Positions 8,536-15,836 of a DNA stretch of 54,111 nt are shown one piece after another. Positions within the stretch are counted from its first letter, which is position 1. Each line of letters opens with the position of its first letter. The stretch comes from Marinoscillum sp. (GTDB taxonomy: Bacteria > Bacteroidota > Bacteroidia > Cytophagales > Cyclobacteriaceae). The notes under the pieces are model-generated. The model saw only the letters and a program-made list of their open reading frames with translations. It had not been told where the DNA came from and searched no databases. Location: contig JAMWZA010000019.1 in the NCBI GenBank assembly GCA_024305105.1, positions 1 through 54,111 on the forward strand. The letters run 5' to 3'. The position numbers and the translations under genes are program-made.

Positions 8536-9134
8536 AAAGGCAGTTTTCAGATAAGGCATTAAAGGATTTTAAACTCATCGACCGTGCTACACTGGAAAAT
8601 GACGAATCTGCTTTTGCAGAATTGATGAGCCGATATAAAAAGCCGGTTTATCATATGATCCTAAAAATGGTACGTAACGTGGATGATGCTGAGGACCTCA
8701 CCATCGAGGCATTTGCCAAAGCTTTTCGCAATCTTGCCCGATTCAAGAAAGACTACACGTTCAGTACGTGGTTGTTTAGAATCGCCACGAACAACGCCAT
8801 TGACTTCATCCGAAAAAAGAAACTAGAGACCTACAGCCTGAACACTTCGTTCACTGATGACAGTGGTGAATCTGTCAACATAGATGTAGAGGATAGTGAT
8901 CGCACACCGGATCAGGAAGCTATCAACGCCCAAAAAATCGAACTGGTTAGAATGTTTGTCACCAAACTGCCGGCCAAGTATCAGCGGCTGGTCAAGCTCA
9001 GGTACTTTGACGAACTGTCCTACGAGGAAATCGCCAAAGAACTGGAAGCTCCATTGGGTACTGTCAAAGCCCAGCTTCATCGCGCAAGAGAGCTCATGTA
9101 TGAATTGGTAAAAGATAAAAAGAAACACATTTGA
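8523..9134 (+). CDS. RNA polymerase sigma factor, ECF/sigma-70 family
   Basis: A 203-residue group 4 sigma factor. Region 2 spans about residues 30-95 ('SRYKKPVYHMILKMVRNVDD', then 'DLTIEAFAKAFRNL', 'FSTWLFRIATNNAIDFIRKK'), and region 4 about 140-195 ('LPAKYQRLVKLRYFDELSYE' with the helix-turn-helix 'LEAPLGTVKAQLHRARELM'). No anti-sigma gene with a zinc-finger or FecR-like domain is adjacent. Instead it is sandwiched between a glycosyltransferase (13-base overlap) and rsmG (TGATG overlap), so its level may follow the operon rather than a dedicated partner. It has extra residues between regions 2 and 4 that are rich in Asp and Ser. Confidence 0.93.
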   Translation: MEEVKRQFSDKALKDFKLIDRATLENDESAFAELMSRYKKPVYHMILKMVRNVDDAEDLTIEAFAKAFRNLARFKKDYTFSTWLFRIATNNAIDFIRKKKLETYSLNTSFTDDSGESVNIDVEDSDRTPDQEAINAQKIELVRMFVTKLPAKYQRLVKLRYFDELSYEEIAKELEAPLGTVKAQLHRARELMYELVKDKKKHI

Positions 9135-9766
9135 TGAGCCCGGGTGTTCAACAGGTTTTTGACCATTTCCCAAACCTAACAGATCAGCAAAAAGAACAAT
9201 TTAGTCAGCTAGAAGGGCTTTATGCTGAATGGAATGAGCAGATCAATGTGATATCCAGAAAAGACATTGACCAGCTTTATACCCGACATGTGCTTCACAG
9301 CCTGGCAATTGCCAAATACCTTCCATTCGAAGATGGTGCCAAAATACTTGATATAGGAACAGGTGGTGGATTTCCGGGAATTCCCTTAGCAATCCTTAAT
9401 CCGAACTGTTCGTTCTTTTTGGTGGATAGTATTGGTAAAAAAATCAAAGTCGTTAAAGAAGTTGCCAATGCGATTGGGCTAATCAACCTTCAGGCTGAAC
9501 ACATGCGCGCCGAGAAGGTTAAAGACAAATTTGACTTCATCGTTTCGCGTGCAGTAGCCAGAACCAAAGTCATCTATCAGTGGTCCAACAGACTCATACA
9601 GTCAAGCGATCATCCTACGGCAGCCAATGGCTATTTGTTGCTAAAAGGTGGTGACCTTAAAGAGGAACTCAAAGAATTTGGAAGATCTCACACGATCAAG
9701 AATATCAGCGAATACTTTCAGGATGAATTCTTCGAAACGAAGAAGATCGTTTATATTCCTGTTTAA
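9134..9766 (+). CDS. rsmG: 16S rRNA (guanine(527)-N(7))-methyltransferase
   Basis: Methylates N7 of G527 in 16S rRNA using S-adenosylmethionine. The SAM motif 'ILDIGTGGGFPGIPLAI' lies near residue 75, preceded by 'WNEQINVISRKDIDQLYTRH' and followed by 'VVKEVANAIGLINLQAEHMR' and 'FDFIVSRAVA', all hallmark RsmG segments. Length (210 residues) is normal. ATG at 9134 overlaps the sigma-factor stop (TGATG); a TTG one codon earlier is less likely. Loss of rsmG gives low-level streptomycin resistance in other bacteria. It is part of the six-gene run from 7393 to 12423. Confidence 0.95.
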   Translation: MSPGVQQVFDHFPNLTDQQKEQFSQLEGLYAEWNEQINVISRKDIDQLYTRHVLHSLAIAKYLPFEDGAKILDIGTGGGFPGIPLAILNPNCSFFLVDSIGKKIKVVKEVANAIGLINLQAEHMRAEKVKDKFDFIVSRAVARTKVIYQWSNRLIQSSDHPTAANGYLLLKGGDLKEELKEFGRSHTIKNISEYFQDEFFETKKIVYIPV

Positions 9767-9776
9767 TCTACTTGTA

Positions 9777-10343
9777 ATGAAGCATACTTTTACCATCATG
9801 CTAATTTGCGTTGTTCATCTTGCTTTTACTCAGGATGGTAAAATTGAGAAAGAGCAGCAAGTTGAATCAAGCGAAGTGCCAGAAAATGCCTTTGATATAG
9901 TAAGCAAGAATTTTCCTGAACAAAAGATTAAGTGGTTCAAAGAACTAAGTGATAAAGGCATTTCTTTTGAGGCAAAGTTTCAAAACGATGATCATTTTTT
10001 CAGCATTGAATTCTCAAGAGATGGTGATTTACAAGACACTGAGATAACCGTCAGATTCGATGAAGTGCATAAAAAAGTCAAGTCCAATCTGATCAGCTAT
10101 TTTGACGAAAATTATACTAAGCATAAAATACTAAAGGTGCAGCTTCGATTCAATCAACCCATCACAAAAGTCATCAATTACTGGGAGAATCCTCTAAAAA
10201 GCACACTATTGCCACAATTCGAAATTGAATACATTGGTAAAAACGAAAGCAAGAACCTTTGGGAAGGTGAGTTCGACAGTAAAGGCAATTTAATCTCTAA
10301 GAGAAAAGTGATTACAAAATCTTCAGATACTCTATCCTATTGA
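9777..10343 (+). CDS. PepSY-like exported protein
   Basis: An exported protein of about 188 residues. The signal peptide 'MKHTFTIMLICVVHLAFTQ' ends at an Ala/Thr-Gln site. After it, 'NAFDIVSKNFPEQKIKWFKE', then an aromatic strand 'ISFEAKFQNDDHFFSIEFSR' and 'DGDLQDTEITVRFDEV', reproduce the pattern of the Bacteroidota PepSY-like family (formerly DUF2874, a beta-lactamase-inhibitor-like fold): 'F...FP...W', a strand in which F or Y alternates, then 'DGxLxxTE'. The start was set at ATG 9777, ten bases after rsmG, because it opens directly into the signal peptide; the frame extends upstream without one. Function unknown; it is coupled to the DUF2490 gene. Confidence 0.72.
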   Translation: MKHTFTIMLICVVHLAFTQDGKIEKEQQVESSEVPENAFDIVSKNFPEQKIKWFKELSDKGISFEAKFQNDDHFFSIEFSRDGDLQDTEITVRFDEVHKKVKSNLISYFDENYTKHKILKVQLRFNQPITKVINYWENPLKSTLLPQFEIEYIGKNESKNLWEGEFDSKGNLISKRKVITKSSDTLSY

Positions 10344-11008
10344 TGAGATTGATTTTCATATTGCCCCTACTGATCACCATTAGTGCATCAGGTCAGACCA
10401 TCTTTTCAGGTGCACTGTTCCCAGAGATGGCAATGAGTTATAGCAAAAATGAATGGATGGTTGCTATGAAGTTTCAATCGGAAAACCGGTTATTTGACAG
10501 GCATTTATCAGAACGCTGGAAGTTGAATACAGAACAAACGGATTTCCAGTCTTTTCTCGGATATAAACTCTCACCACGGGTTTCCATATCGCTGGGGCAT
10601 CAATTCAGATTCGCTAGTGACAAAAATAACTCCCATCGATCTATCGAACAGATTAGCTTTGTCCAGGATGGTATTCGCATTAGAGTTGGACACCGGATCA
10701 GATTCGATCAGACCTATTTAACCAATACTACGCTCTTTAGGTATCGCTACCGCCTGTCATTAGAGATTCCACTTAATGGCTATTCTTTGGATCCTACTGA
10801 GTTTTATGTCCTGTTCCAAGACGAACAAATTTTGAGTTTTGAGGCAAACAAATGGGATTTGGAAAACCGAATTCATGGAGCCATTGGATACGTGTTTGTC
10901 AATTCGTTCAAATTACAAACAGGAATTGACTACCGAACAGATCGTTACTTTACAGAAGGATTTCGTCACCGCCTTTGGTGGAAATCGGGTCTATTTATCA
11001 AATTATAA
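10343..11008 (+). CDS. DUF2490 domain-containing outer-membrane protein
   Basis: A 221-residue exported protein with a signal peptide ending '...ITISASGQ'. The body is a run of amphipathic strands with the DUF2490 hallmarks: 'FQSFLGYKLSPRVSISLGHQ', 'SHRSIEQISFVQDGIRIRVG', 'TTLFRYRYRLSLEIPL', and a final strand 'FRHRLWWKSGLFIKL' that ends the protein in a barrel-like pattern. DUF2490 proteins are thought to be outer-membrane barrels of unknown function. The ATG overlaps the preceding stop by one base (TGATG). The decarboxylase gene begins two bases after its stop, so the two are almost certainly made together. Confidence 0.75.
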   Translation: MRLIFILPLLITISASGQTIFSGALFPEMAMSYSKNEWMVAMKFQSENRLFDRHLSERWKLNTEQTDFQSFLGYKLSPRVSISLGHQFRFASDKNNSHRSIEQISFVQDGIRIRVGHRIRFDQTYLTNTTLFRYRYRLSLEIPLNGYSLDPTEFYVLFQDEQILSFEANKWDLENRIHGAIGYVFVNSFKLQTGIDYRTDRYFTEGFRHRLWWKSGLFIKL

Positions 11009-11010
11009 GC

Positions 11011-12423
11011 ATGGACAGCAAGGAGTTTAGAAAACAAGCCCACAAAGCAGTGGACTGGGTAGCTGACTATCTGGAAAACATTGAAAAGTACCCAGTAAAA
11101 TCTCAAGTCAAGCCGAAGGATGTTTATGATCAAATTCCCTCCTCTCCACCTTCGGCCGGTGAGCCATTTGATCAATTGATGAAGGATCTGGATGAAAAAA
11201 TCATGCCCGGAATCACCCATTGGCAACATCCGCACTATCATGCTTACTTTCCAGCTAACAACAGCTATCCTTCCATTATCGCAGAGATATTAACAGCAGG
11301 TATAGGAGCGCAATGCATGGTCTGGGAAACCTCTCCTGCTGCAGCCGAACTGGAAGAACGAATGATGGAGTGGCTGAAGGAGATTATGGAGCTGCCTAAG
11401 AACTGGCATGGTGTTATCCAGGACACGGCCTCTACGGCCTCATTGGTCGCCATATTGACAGCTCGCGAACGTGTAACTGATTTCAAAATCAACGAACAGG
11501 GATTCAGCACTGATAGATTGCGCATTTACTGCTCTACAGAAACACATTCTTCGGTAGAAAAAGGAGCGAAAATTGCTGGTATCGGTCGGGAGAATGTCGT
11601 CAAAATACCAGTAGATTCAGCAAAAGCCATGATTCCGGAGATGCTTGATGAGCAAATCCAGCAAGACATAGCCAACGGATACTTGCCTTGTTGTGTCATC
11701 TCAGCTTTGGGAACGACCGGCACGTTAGCCTTTGACCCTACGAAAGCTATCGGTGAAGTATGTCAAAAGTATAATCTATGGCTGCACGTAGATGCCGCCT
11801 ATGCAGGTTCTGCGATGATACTGCCCGAACTTAAATGGCTGAAGGAAGGCTTGGAGCTGGCGGATAGTTTCGTCTTCAATCCGCACAAATGGTTGTTTAC
11901 CAACTTTGACTGTACCGCCTATTATGTGAAGGACAAAGAGGTGTTGCTGAAAACCTTTGAAATCCTACCAGAATATCTCAAAACCAAAACCAGAGGGCAG
12001 GTCAATGATTATCGGGACTGGGGAGTGCAGCTCGGCAGAAGGTTTCGTGCATTAAAACTCTGGTTTGTCATGCGTACGTTCGGTGTCGATCAAATGCGGC
12101 AGGTACTGCGAAATCACCTGAAGTATGGTCAATGGGTGGCTCAACAAATTGATGAAAACGACTCGTTCGAACACCTTACACCACCAAAACTGAACATGGT
12201 GGTGTTTAGACGTCTGGAAGAAGGATTGAGTGATTCAGAGCTAAACGACCTCAATCAAAAAATGCTAGAAGCCATTAATGCGTCAGGAAAGGCTTTTTTG
12301 ACACATACGAAAGTAGATGGCAAATACGCCATCCGACTGGTACTTGGTCAGACCTATTTGGAAGAAAGGCATGTGGAAGCTGTTTGGAAAATGGTATTAA
12401 GCGCTAATCTAAAAAAAAGTTAA
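11011..12423 (+). CDS. Aromatic-L-amino-acid decarboxylase (group II PLP-dependent)
   Basis: A 470-residue PLP-dependent decarboxylase with striking likeness to animal AADC/DDC from its first residues ('MDSKEFRKQAHKAVDWVADY', then 'ENIEKYPV', 'HWQHPHYHAYFPANNSYPS', 'WETSPAAAELEERMMEW'). The cofactor lysine is Lys293 in 'NPHKWL', the PLP-stacking histidine His179 in 'ETHSSVEKGAKIAG', and 'HVDAAYAGSA' holds the pyridine-N aspartate. The mobile-loop tyrosine needed for decarboxylation rather than aldehyde formation is kept (Tyr334 in 'NDYRDWGVQLGRRFRALK'). Likely substrates are tryptophan, DOPA, 5-hydroxytryptophan, tyrosine or phenylalanine; which one cannot be read from sequence. The true start is ATG 11011, two bases after the DUF2490 stop. 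Confidence 0.92.
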   Translation: MDSKEFRKQAHKAVDWVADYLENIEKYPVKSQVKPKDVYDQIPSSPPSAGEPFDQLMKDLDEKIMPGITHWQHPHYHAYFPANNSYPSIIAEILTAGIGAQCMVWETSPAAAELEERMMEWLKEIMELPKNWHGVIQDTASTASLVAILTARERVTDFKINEQGFSTDRLRIYCSTETHSSVEKGAKIAGIGRENVVKIPVDSAKAMIPEMLDEQIQQDIANGYLPCCVISALGTTGTLAFDPTKAIGEVCQKYNLWLHVDAAYAGSAMILPELKWLKEGLELADSFVFNPHKWLFTNFDCTAYYVKDKEVLLKTFEILPEYLKTKTRGQVNDYRDWGVQLGRRFRALKLWFVMRTFGVDQMRQVLRNHLKYGQWVAQQIDENDSFEHLTPPKLNMVVFRRLEEGLSDSELNDLNQKMLEAINASGKAFLTHTKVDGKYAIRLVLGQTYLEERHVEAVWKMVLSANLKKS

Positions 12424-12497
12424 TATCCGAATTAGGTTAGATCAAAGAAGAGTGCTAGGTTTACTGAGATTAACTTTTAACTAACCTTTTTTACAAA

Positions 12498-12908
12498 ATG
12501 AAAAAATCACTTCTACTAGTAGTAGGTATGATGTTCGCTGTTGCAGGATTTAGCAGTAGCAAGTACACAATCGATGACAATCAAGTAGAGAACTTGATGG
12601 AGCAATCTGTACAAGTTAACTTCACATTGTCACAAGAGCAAGTTGATGGTATTTTAGGTACCACTTCCATTCAAGCTGAACCAAATGCTTGGGTAGCCTT
12701 TGCTCTTTCATGGGTCATCGGATGGACTGGTATCCACCGTGTATATCTTGGCGGTAAAGGAAGCTTAATCCTTATTTACATTGTTACATGTGGGGGAATC
12801 TTCGGTATCGTTCCTCTAATTGACTGGATTGTACTTCTTGTAGGTGCTATCAAAGGAGACATTAGTCAATTCGTTGGAAATGACAAATTCTTTATGTGGG
12901 GTAACTAA
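12498..12908 (+). CDS. TM2 domain-containing protein
   Basis: A 136-residue inner-membrane protein with a cleavable signal peptide or first helix (residues 1-20), a short periplasmic segment, and a C-terminal TM2 domain: 'AWVAFALSWVIGWTGIHRVYLGG' with the G..G.HR.YLG turn, then two helices, 'LIYIVTCGGIFGIVPLIDWI' and 'VLLVGAIKGD'. TM2 proteins have a two-helix hairpin with a conserved Asp-Arg-Phe-type turn; their function in bacteria is unknown. It stands alone, 74 bases after the decarboxylase, and ends at a palindromic terminator. Two homologous-looking hairpin proteins are encoded convergently just beyond. Confidence 0.85.
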   Translation: MKKSLLLVVGMMFAVAGFSSSKYTIDDNQVENLMEQSVQVNFTLSQEQVDGILGTTSIQAEPNAWVAFALSWVIGWTGIHRVYLGGKGSLILIYIVTCGGIFGIVPLIDWIVLLVGAIKGDISQFVGNDKFFMWGN

Positions 12909-12930
12909 ATTCCGCCACAAAACTTTTAAA

Positions 12931-12960
12931 TAAAGGGAACCGAATATTCGGTTCCCTTTA
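12931..12960. terminator. Perfectly palindromic bidirectional terminator
   Basis: A 30-base perfect palindrome (arm TAAAGGGAACCGAA, centre TATT-like) with a run of T after it on the plus strand (12961-12966). It lies between the TM2 gene and the convergent minus-strand cassette and also contains the stop codon (TAA, 12958-12960) of the minus-strand gene. Confidence 0.88.
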
Positions 12961-13764
12961 TTTTTTGGAAGCAATATCCAAAAACTCATTTACCAATTCA
13001 GACTTAACCCGATCATTGTATTGAATGGTTAAGTTTCGAGCATACCTGGCTCCTCCAAGGTAGAAAGTATAAAACAACGTGGCTCCAGTCATTCCACCGG
13101 TGAAAAAATAACCATGGTAAACATTCCAAGCTGTAAAGATCACAAGCCCAGTCTGAACTACTCCGGAAAATACTCCCTTAAAAAAATGCCCAGCGTACAT
13201 TTGCCCAACGCCAGGTAATACCAGAGACAACATGTAAGCTTTGTCTGGATTCTTTAGTTGCCAATTCGCTTCTAATAGACTACTCACCTCTTCCTGATTT
13301 ATGGATAGCTCTGAAGCGTATTGATTCAATATTTCTTGAGCTTCCTCCATCTTCTCAATCTGCACAAGTGTCAGGAATCTCAAGGACAATATCTCCTCGC
13401 TATTCTCACCATACCTGACTTGCCATTTCAACAACTCATTGTGCGCTTTTTGATATTCATCCGAGAGATAAGCCAGTAGAATTCGCTCATATAAGACCAC
13501 CTTATACAGAGAATCACTTTTTTTACTAATCCTAGAAGTTATATTGAAGGCTTTGGTGTAATTGCCTAGTGCCTTGTAAGCATAAGCCCTTTTTAAAATC
13601 AACTGATCTTGCAGTTCACTATTCGGAGCAAAAAACGCCTCTTTTTCATATGCTATAGCAGCTTGAAAGTACTGACCTGACTCATATAACGAATCACCCG
13701 TGATTTGAGCCTTACCTATAAAGCAGCCGGATAGGTAAATGCATATTAATGTAAATCGCTTCAT
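12958..13764 (-). CDS. TPR-like protein with C-terminal PGxGQxYxG membrane hairpin
   Basis: A 268-residue exported protein. The start at 13764 opens into the signal peptide 'MKRFTLICIYLSGCFIGKAQ'; this could be cut after KA or be lipidated at the Cys in 'YLSGC'. The first two thirds are helical and tetratricopeptide-like ('LILKRAYAYKALGNYTKAFN', 'LTLVQIEKMEEAQEILNQYA'). The C-terminus has 'LSLVLPGVGQMYAGHFFKG' and two or three hydrophobic helices, the motif of TM2/DUF5683-like membrane proteins. The upstream gene (13712-14575) has the same architecture, so the two look like an old tandem duplication. They overlap by 53 bases. Function unknown; the cassette context points to the envelope. Confidence 0.7.
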   Translation of the reverse strand: MKRFTLICIYLSGCFIGKAQITGDSLYESGQYFQAAIAYEKEAFFAPNSELQDQLILKRAYAYKALGNYTKAFNITSRISKKSDSLYKVVLYERILLAYLSDEYQKAHNELLKWQVRYGENSEEILSLRFLTLVQIEKMEEAQEILNQYASELSINQEEVSSLLEANWQLKNPDKAYMLSLVLPGVGQMYAGHFFKGVFSGVVQTGLVIFTAWNVYHGYFFTGGMTGATLFYTFYLGGARYARNLTIQYNDRVKSELVNEFLDIASKK

Positions 13765-14575
13765 CAACTGTATGATTATATCGTTGTTCACTTACTCGAA
13801 CACTCACTACACTGCCCCAAATATTGGCAACATAAAAAGCAGTAAATAAACCTCCGAAAATGATAAATCTCGCACTCTTCAGACCGTCCTTTCGATAGCC
13901 CTCAAAAGCCTGTAAGCCGAAAATTCCGGTACTGACCAATCCCATAACGCCAGGCCCAATTTGCCCATTATATAACTTACCACTTCCTGGCACAATTGCT
14001 GACAACAGACCCGCTACAAAAGGAGACTTTCGTTTGTGACTTTTCAGCTCCTCATAGATGCCCTTCATATCTTTTTGATAGTCAGAAAGTACATAATACT
14101 TATCTTCAAATCTATCGGCATAAAGACTGAATCGACCCAAACCCCTTTCCAATAAAGACAGAGAGGCCATTTGGTAGTTGACAAGAGCCAACCTTAAGGA
14201 GTCTGAACTTTGGAACGACTCGAACTTCCTACGCGCAGCATCAAAGCGCCTAGAATAAGATAGTTGAAATCCAGTATATACCTGAGCCACCTCAAAGAGT
14301 TGCTGGTTTCGCATACCTACCTTATCAAATGCATCAATAGATTTTTCAATCTCTTTCAATTCGTAATGGTAGCGCCCCTTTATGAAGAAAATTGAATCCT
14401 GCTCTATTGCCGATAGATTGATCTGCTTCCCAATTTGATCAATATAATAAAGCGCTTCTTTATATTCTCCTAACGTTTCAAGATGTTCAAGAAATCGAAC
14501 TTGATCATGGAACTTCTGACCTTGGACCCAAAATGAAATTAGAAGAAATAGACCACAGCTAATCTGGCTTTTCAT
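13712..14575 (-). CDS. TPR-like protein with C-terminal PGxGxxYxG membrane hairpin (paralogue)
   Basis: About 287 residues: a signal peptide 'MKSQISCGLFLLISFWVQGQ', a helical TPR-like region ('EHLETLGEYKEALYYIDQIG', 'FFIKGRYHYELKEIEKSIDA', 'YQMASLSLLERGLGRFSLYA'), then 'LLSAIVPGSGKLYNGQIGPG' and two to three hydrophobic helices, closing with 'YNHTVDEAIYINMHLPIRL'. The order of parts is the same as in the gene downstream, including the 'YN' segment after the last helix. Starts at 14581 or 14575 are both possible; the longer frame beginning 14605 has no reason to be used. It overlaps the YidD-like gene by 17 bases. No known function. Confidence 0.7.
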   Translation of the reverse strand: MKSQISCGLFLLISFWVQGQKFHDQVRFLEHLETLGEYKEALYYIDQIGKQINLSAIEQDSIFFIKGRYHYELKEIEKSIDAFDKVGMRNQQLFEVAQVYTGFQLSYSRRFDAARRKFESFQSSDSLRLALVNYQMASLSLLERGLGRFSLYADRFEDKYYVLSDYQKDMKGIYEELKSHKRKSPFVAGLLSAIVPGSGKLYNGQIGPGVMGLVSTGIFGLQAFEGYRKDGLKSARFIIFGGLFTAFYVANIWGSVVSVRVSEQRYNHTVDEAIYINMHLPIRLLYR

Positions 14576-14933
14576 ACTCATGCCAATGCTCTTTAATCCG
14601 TCCATCTTTGGTAATTAAAAATCTGGATGTCTCAACTAGAGTAGCACGATTGCAACGAGTAAGACGATCACAAGTCATCACAAGCCCCTTAAATAACCCA
14701 TACTCATTAAAAGCACCCTGACTGAACTCAGAGCACGAATACTCATATACACAGTCATTTAGAATTTGCTCTGAAACAATGCTGCTGTAAAACTTAAGAA
14801 CACCTTTGAACTCCACTTTTTGTGTGCTTTGACCTTTCTCTTTTTGGCCGATCAGTAAAAAGTCCTTAGTAACTTTCTGAGCAGTGCATACTCTTATGGA
14901 GACTATCAGGCAAAGTGCTAACAATACTTTCAT
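14559..14933 (-). CDS. Exported YidD-like protein
   Basis: A 124-residue protein with an N-terminal signal sequence ('MKVLLALCLIVSIRVCTAQ') followed by a YidD-like domain: 'LKFYSSIVSEQILNDCVYEY', then 'SCSEFSQGAFNEYGLFKGLV' and 'MTCDRLTRCNRATL'. Canonical YidD ('membrane protein insertion efficiency factor') reads 'YQ..ISP....CR..PTCS.YA..A...HG..KG.....R..RC.P'; the cysteines, the 'CSEF' core, the 'GLFKG' turn and the 'RLTRC' end all align. Canonical YidD is cytoplasmic at the inner membrane near YidC, and usually sits by rnpA and yidC, so an exported copy in a different setting is unusual. Start overlaps the LolA-like stop (ATGA). Confidence 0.75.
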   Translation of the reverse strand: MKVLLALCLIVSIRVCTAQKVTKDFLLIGQKEKGQSTQKVEFKGVLKFYSSIVSEQILNDCVYEYSCSEFSQGAFNEYGLFKGLVMTCDRLTRCNRATLVETSRFLITKDGRIKEHWHEYEKPD

Positions 14934-15616
14934 TTCAGTAAGGTGGCGTTTTCAGGTATCTCAAAATTGACTAACTCCAAATCACTCTTATTATCGAAAT
15001 CAAAGTCATGAAATGTCGTCTTAGTAATTATGGAATCCTCTTCGATATAGTCTATTTCCGTAATTGCTTCTGGGAAAACGATACCTCTCAACTCTGTAAA
15101 TTGATAAAAATACATTTTCTTGAAGTAAGCCCCTTCCTTATCAATAAAACCCATGAACACTGGTTTTTCCCCATCACTTACCAACTCAACTGATTTTATT
15201 TCCGATCTAAGATTGACTGGTGCCTCCCAGGTACTGACCAGCATCCCTTCATCCACTTTAGTATTTACCAGCTTATAGCCAACTTGCTCTAACCCCATAT
15301 TCGGGACTTCACCAAGAAAGTAATAAAAAGGATTGTTTTGGCTGCCGTAATTTGAGTTTACGGATTTAAAAACTGCATTCTTATCCGGATTATAAACCTG
15401 CAACTCTCCTTCTCTATTGTTCAAAATAAAAAGTTCTGCCGGTTTATCCAGATATGTGACCATGTCGCCATTTTTCTGGAAAAAAATCAATGCATCTACC
15501 CTAGTGGTCTTGCCGACTGCATTAACTCGCTTAATCATTTTAAAGCTCAGATATTCAAACCCATTTTGACCAAACCCCAGTAGAGCGTATAAAGACAGAA
15601 AAGATAAAAACTTCAT
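14930..15616 (-). CDS. LolA-like exported protein
   Basis: A 228-residue periplasmic protein with a short signal peptide ('MKFLSFLSLYALLGFGQ'). Repeated long strands, 'FQKNGDMVTYLDKPAELFIL', 'NNREGELQVYNPDKNAVF', 'GMLVSTWEAPVN' and 'GIVFPEAITEIDY', follow the half-barrel pattern of LolA/LolB-like lipoprotein carriers and outer-membrane lipoprotein-sorting proteins. The match is by pattern, not by a signature motif, so the assignment is moderate. It is the first gene of the minus-strand cassette LolA-like, YidD-like, two TPR/PGxG proteins, and couples to the second by an ATGA overlap. Its promoter must lie in 15617-15836, shared with the divergent ABC permease. Confidence 0.55.
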   Translation of the reverse strand: MKFLSFLSLYALLGFGQNGFEYLSFKMIKRVNAVGKTTRVDALIFFQKNGDMVTYLDKPAELFILNNREGELQVYNPDKNAVFKSVNSNYGSQNNPFYYFLGEVPNMGLEQVGYKLVNTKVDEGMLVSTWEAPVNLRSEIKSVELVSDGEKPVFMGFIDKEGAYFKKMYFYQFTELRGIVFPEAITEIDYIEEDSIITKTTFHDFDFDNKSDLELVNFEIPENATLLK

Positions 15617-15728
15617 CGGTTAAATATTGAAAATGCCTGCGCAAATTACCGTGTTTATAATTATTCAACAAGTCTGTTTTTTATGGTTATCGTCATTTCA
15701 TCAACTGTTTCGTTTCCATACACCCAAA

Positions 15729-15745
15729 TGTTTCAAATTGAAACA
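15729..15745. promoter_or_regulatory. Dyad TGTTTCAA-A-TTGAAACA in divergent promoter region
   Basis: A perfect 8-base dyad with a one-base centre lies in the 220-base divergent region between the LolA-like gene and the ABC permease, about 90 bases before the permease ATG. A related half-site (CTGTTTCGTTTC) is about 25 bases upstream. The symmetry suits a dimeric repressor, but no regulator gene is adjacent, so the role is inferred only. Confidence 0.4.
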
Positions 15746-15836
15746 CCTTAATTTTCTCAAAGCTCAAAATCCTCTTAAAATGGTTATTTAACTCTCTGGC
15801 ATACCATTGGATACATGGAATTCAAAATAATTCCGT

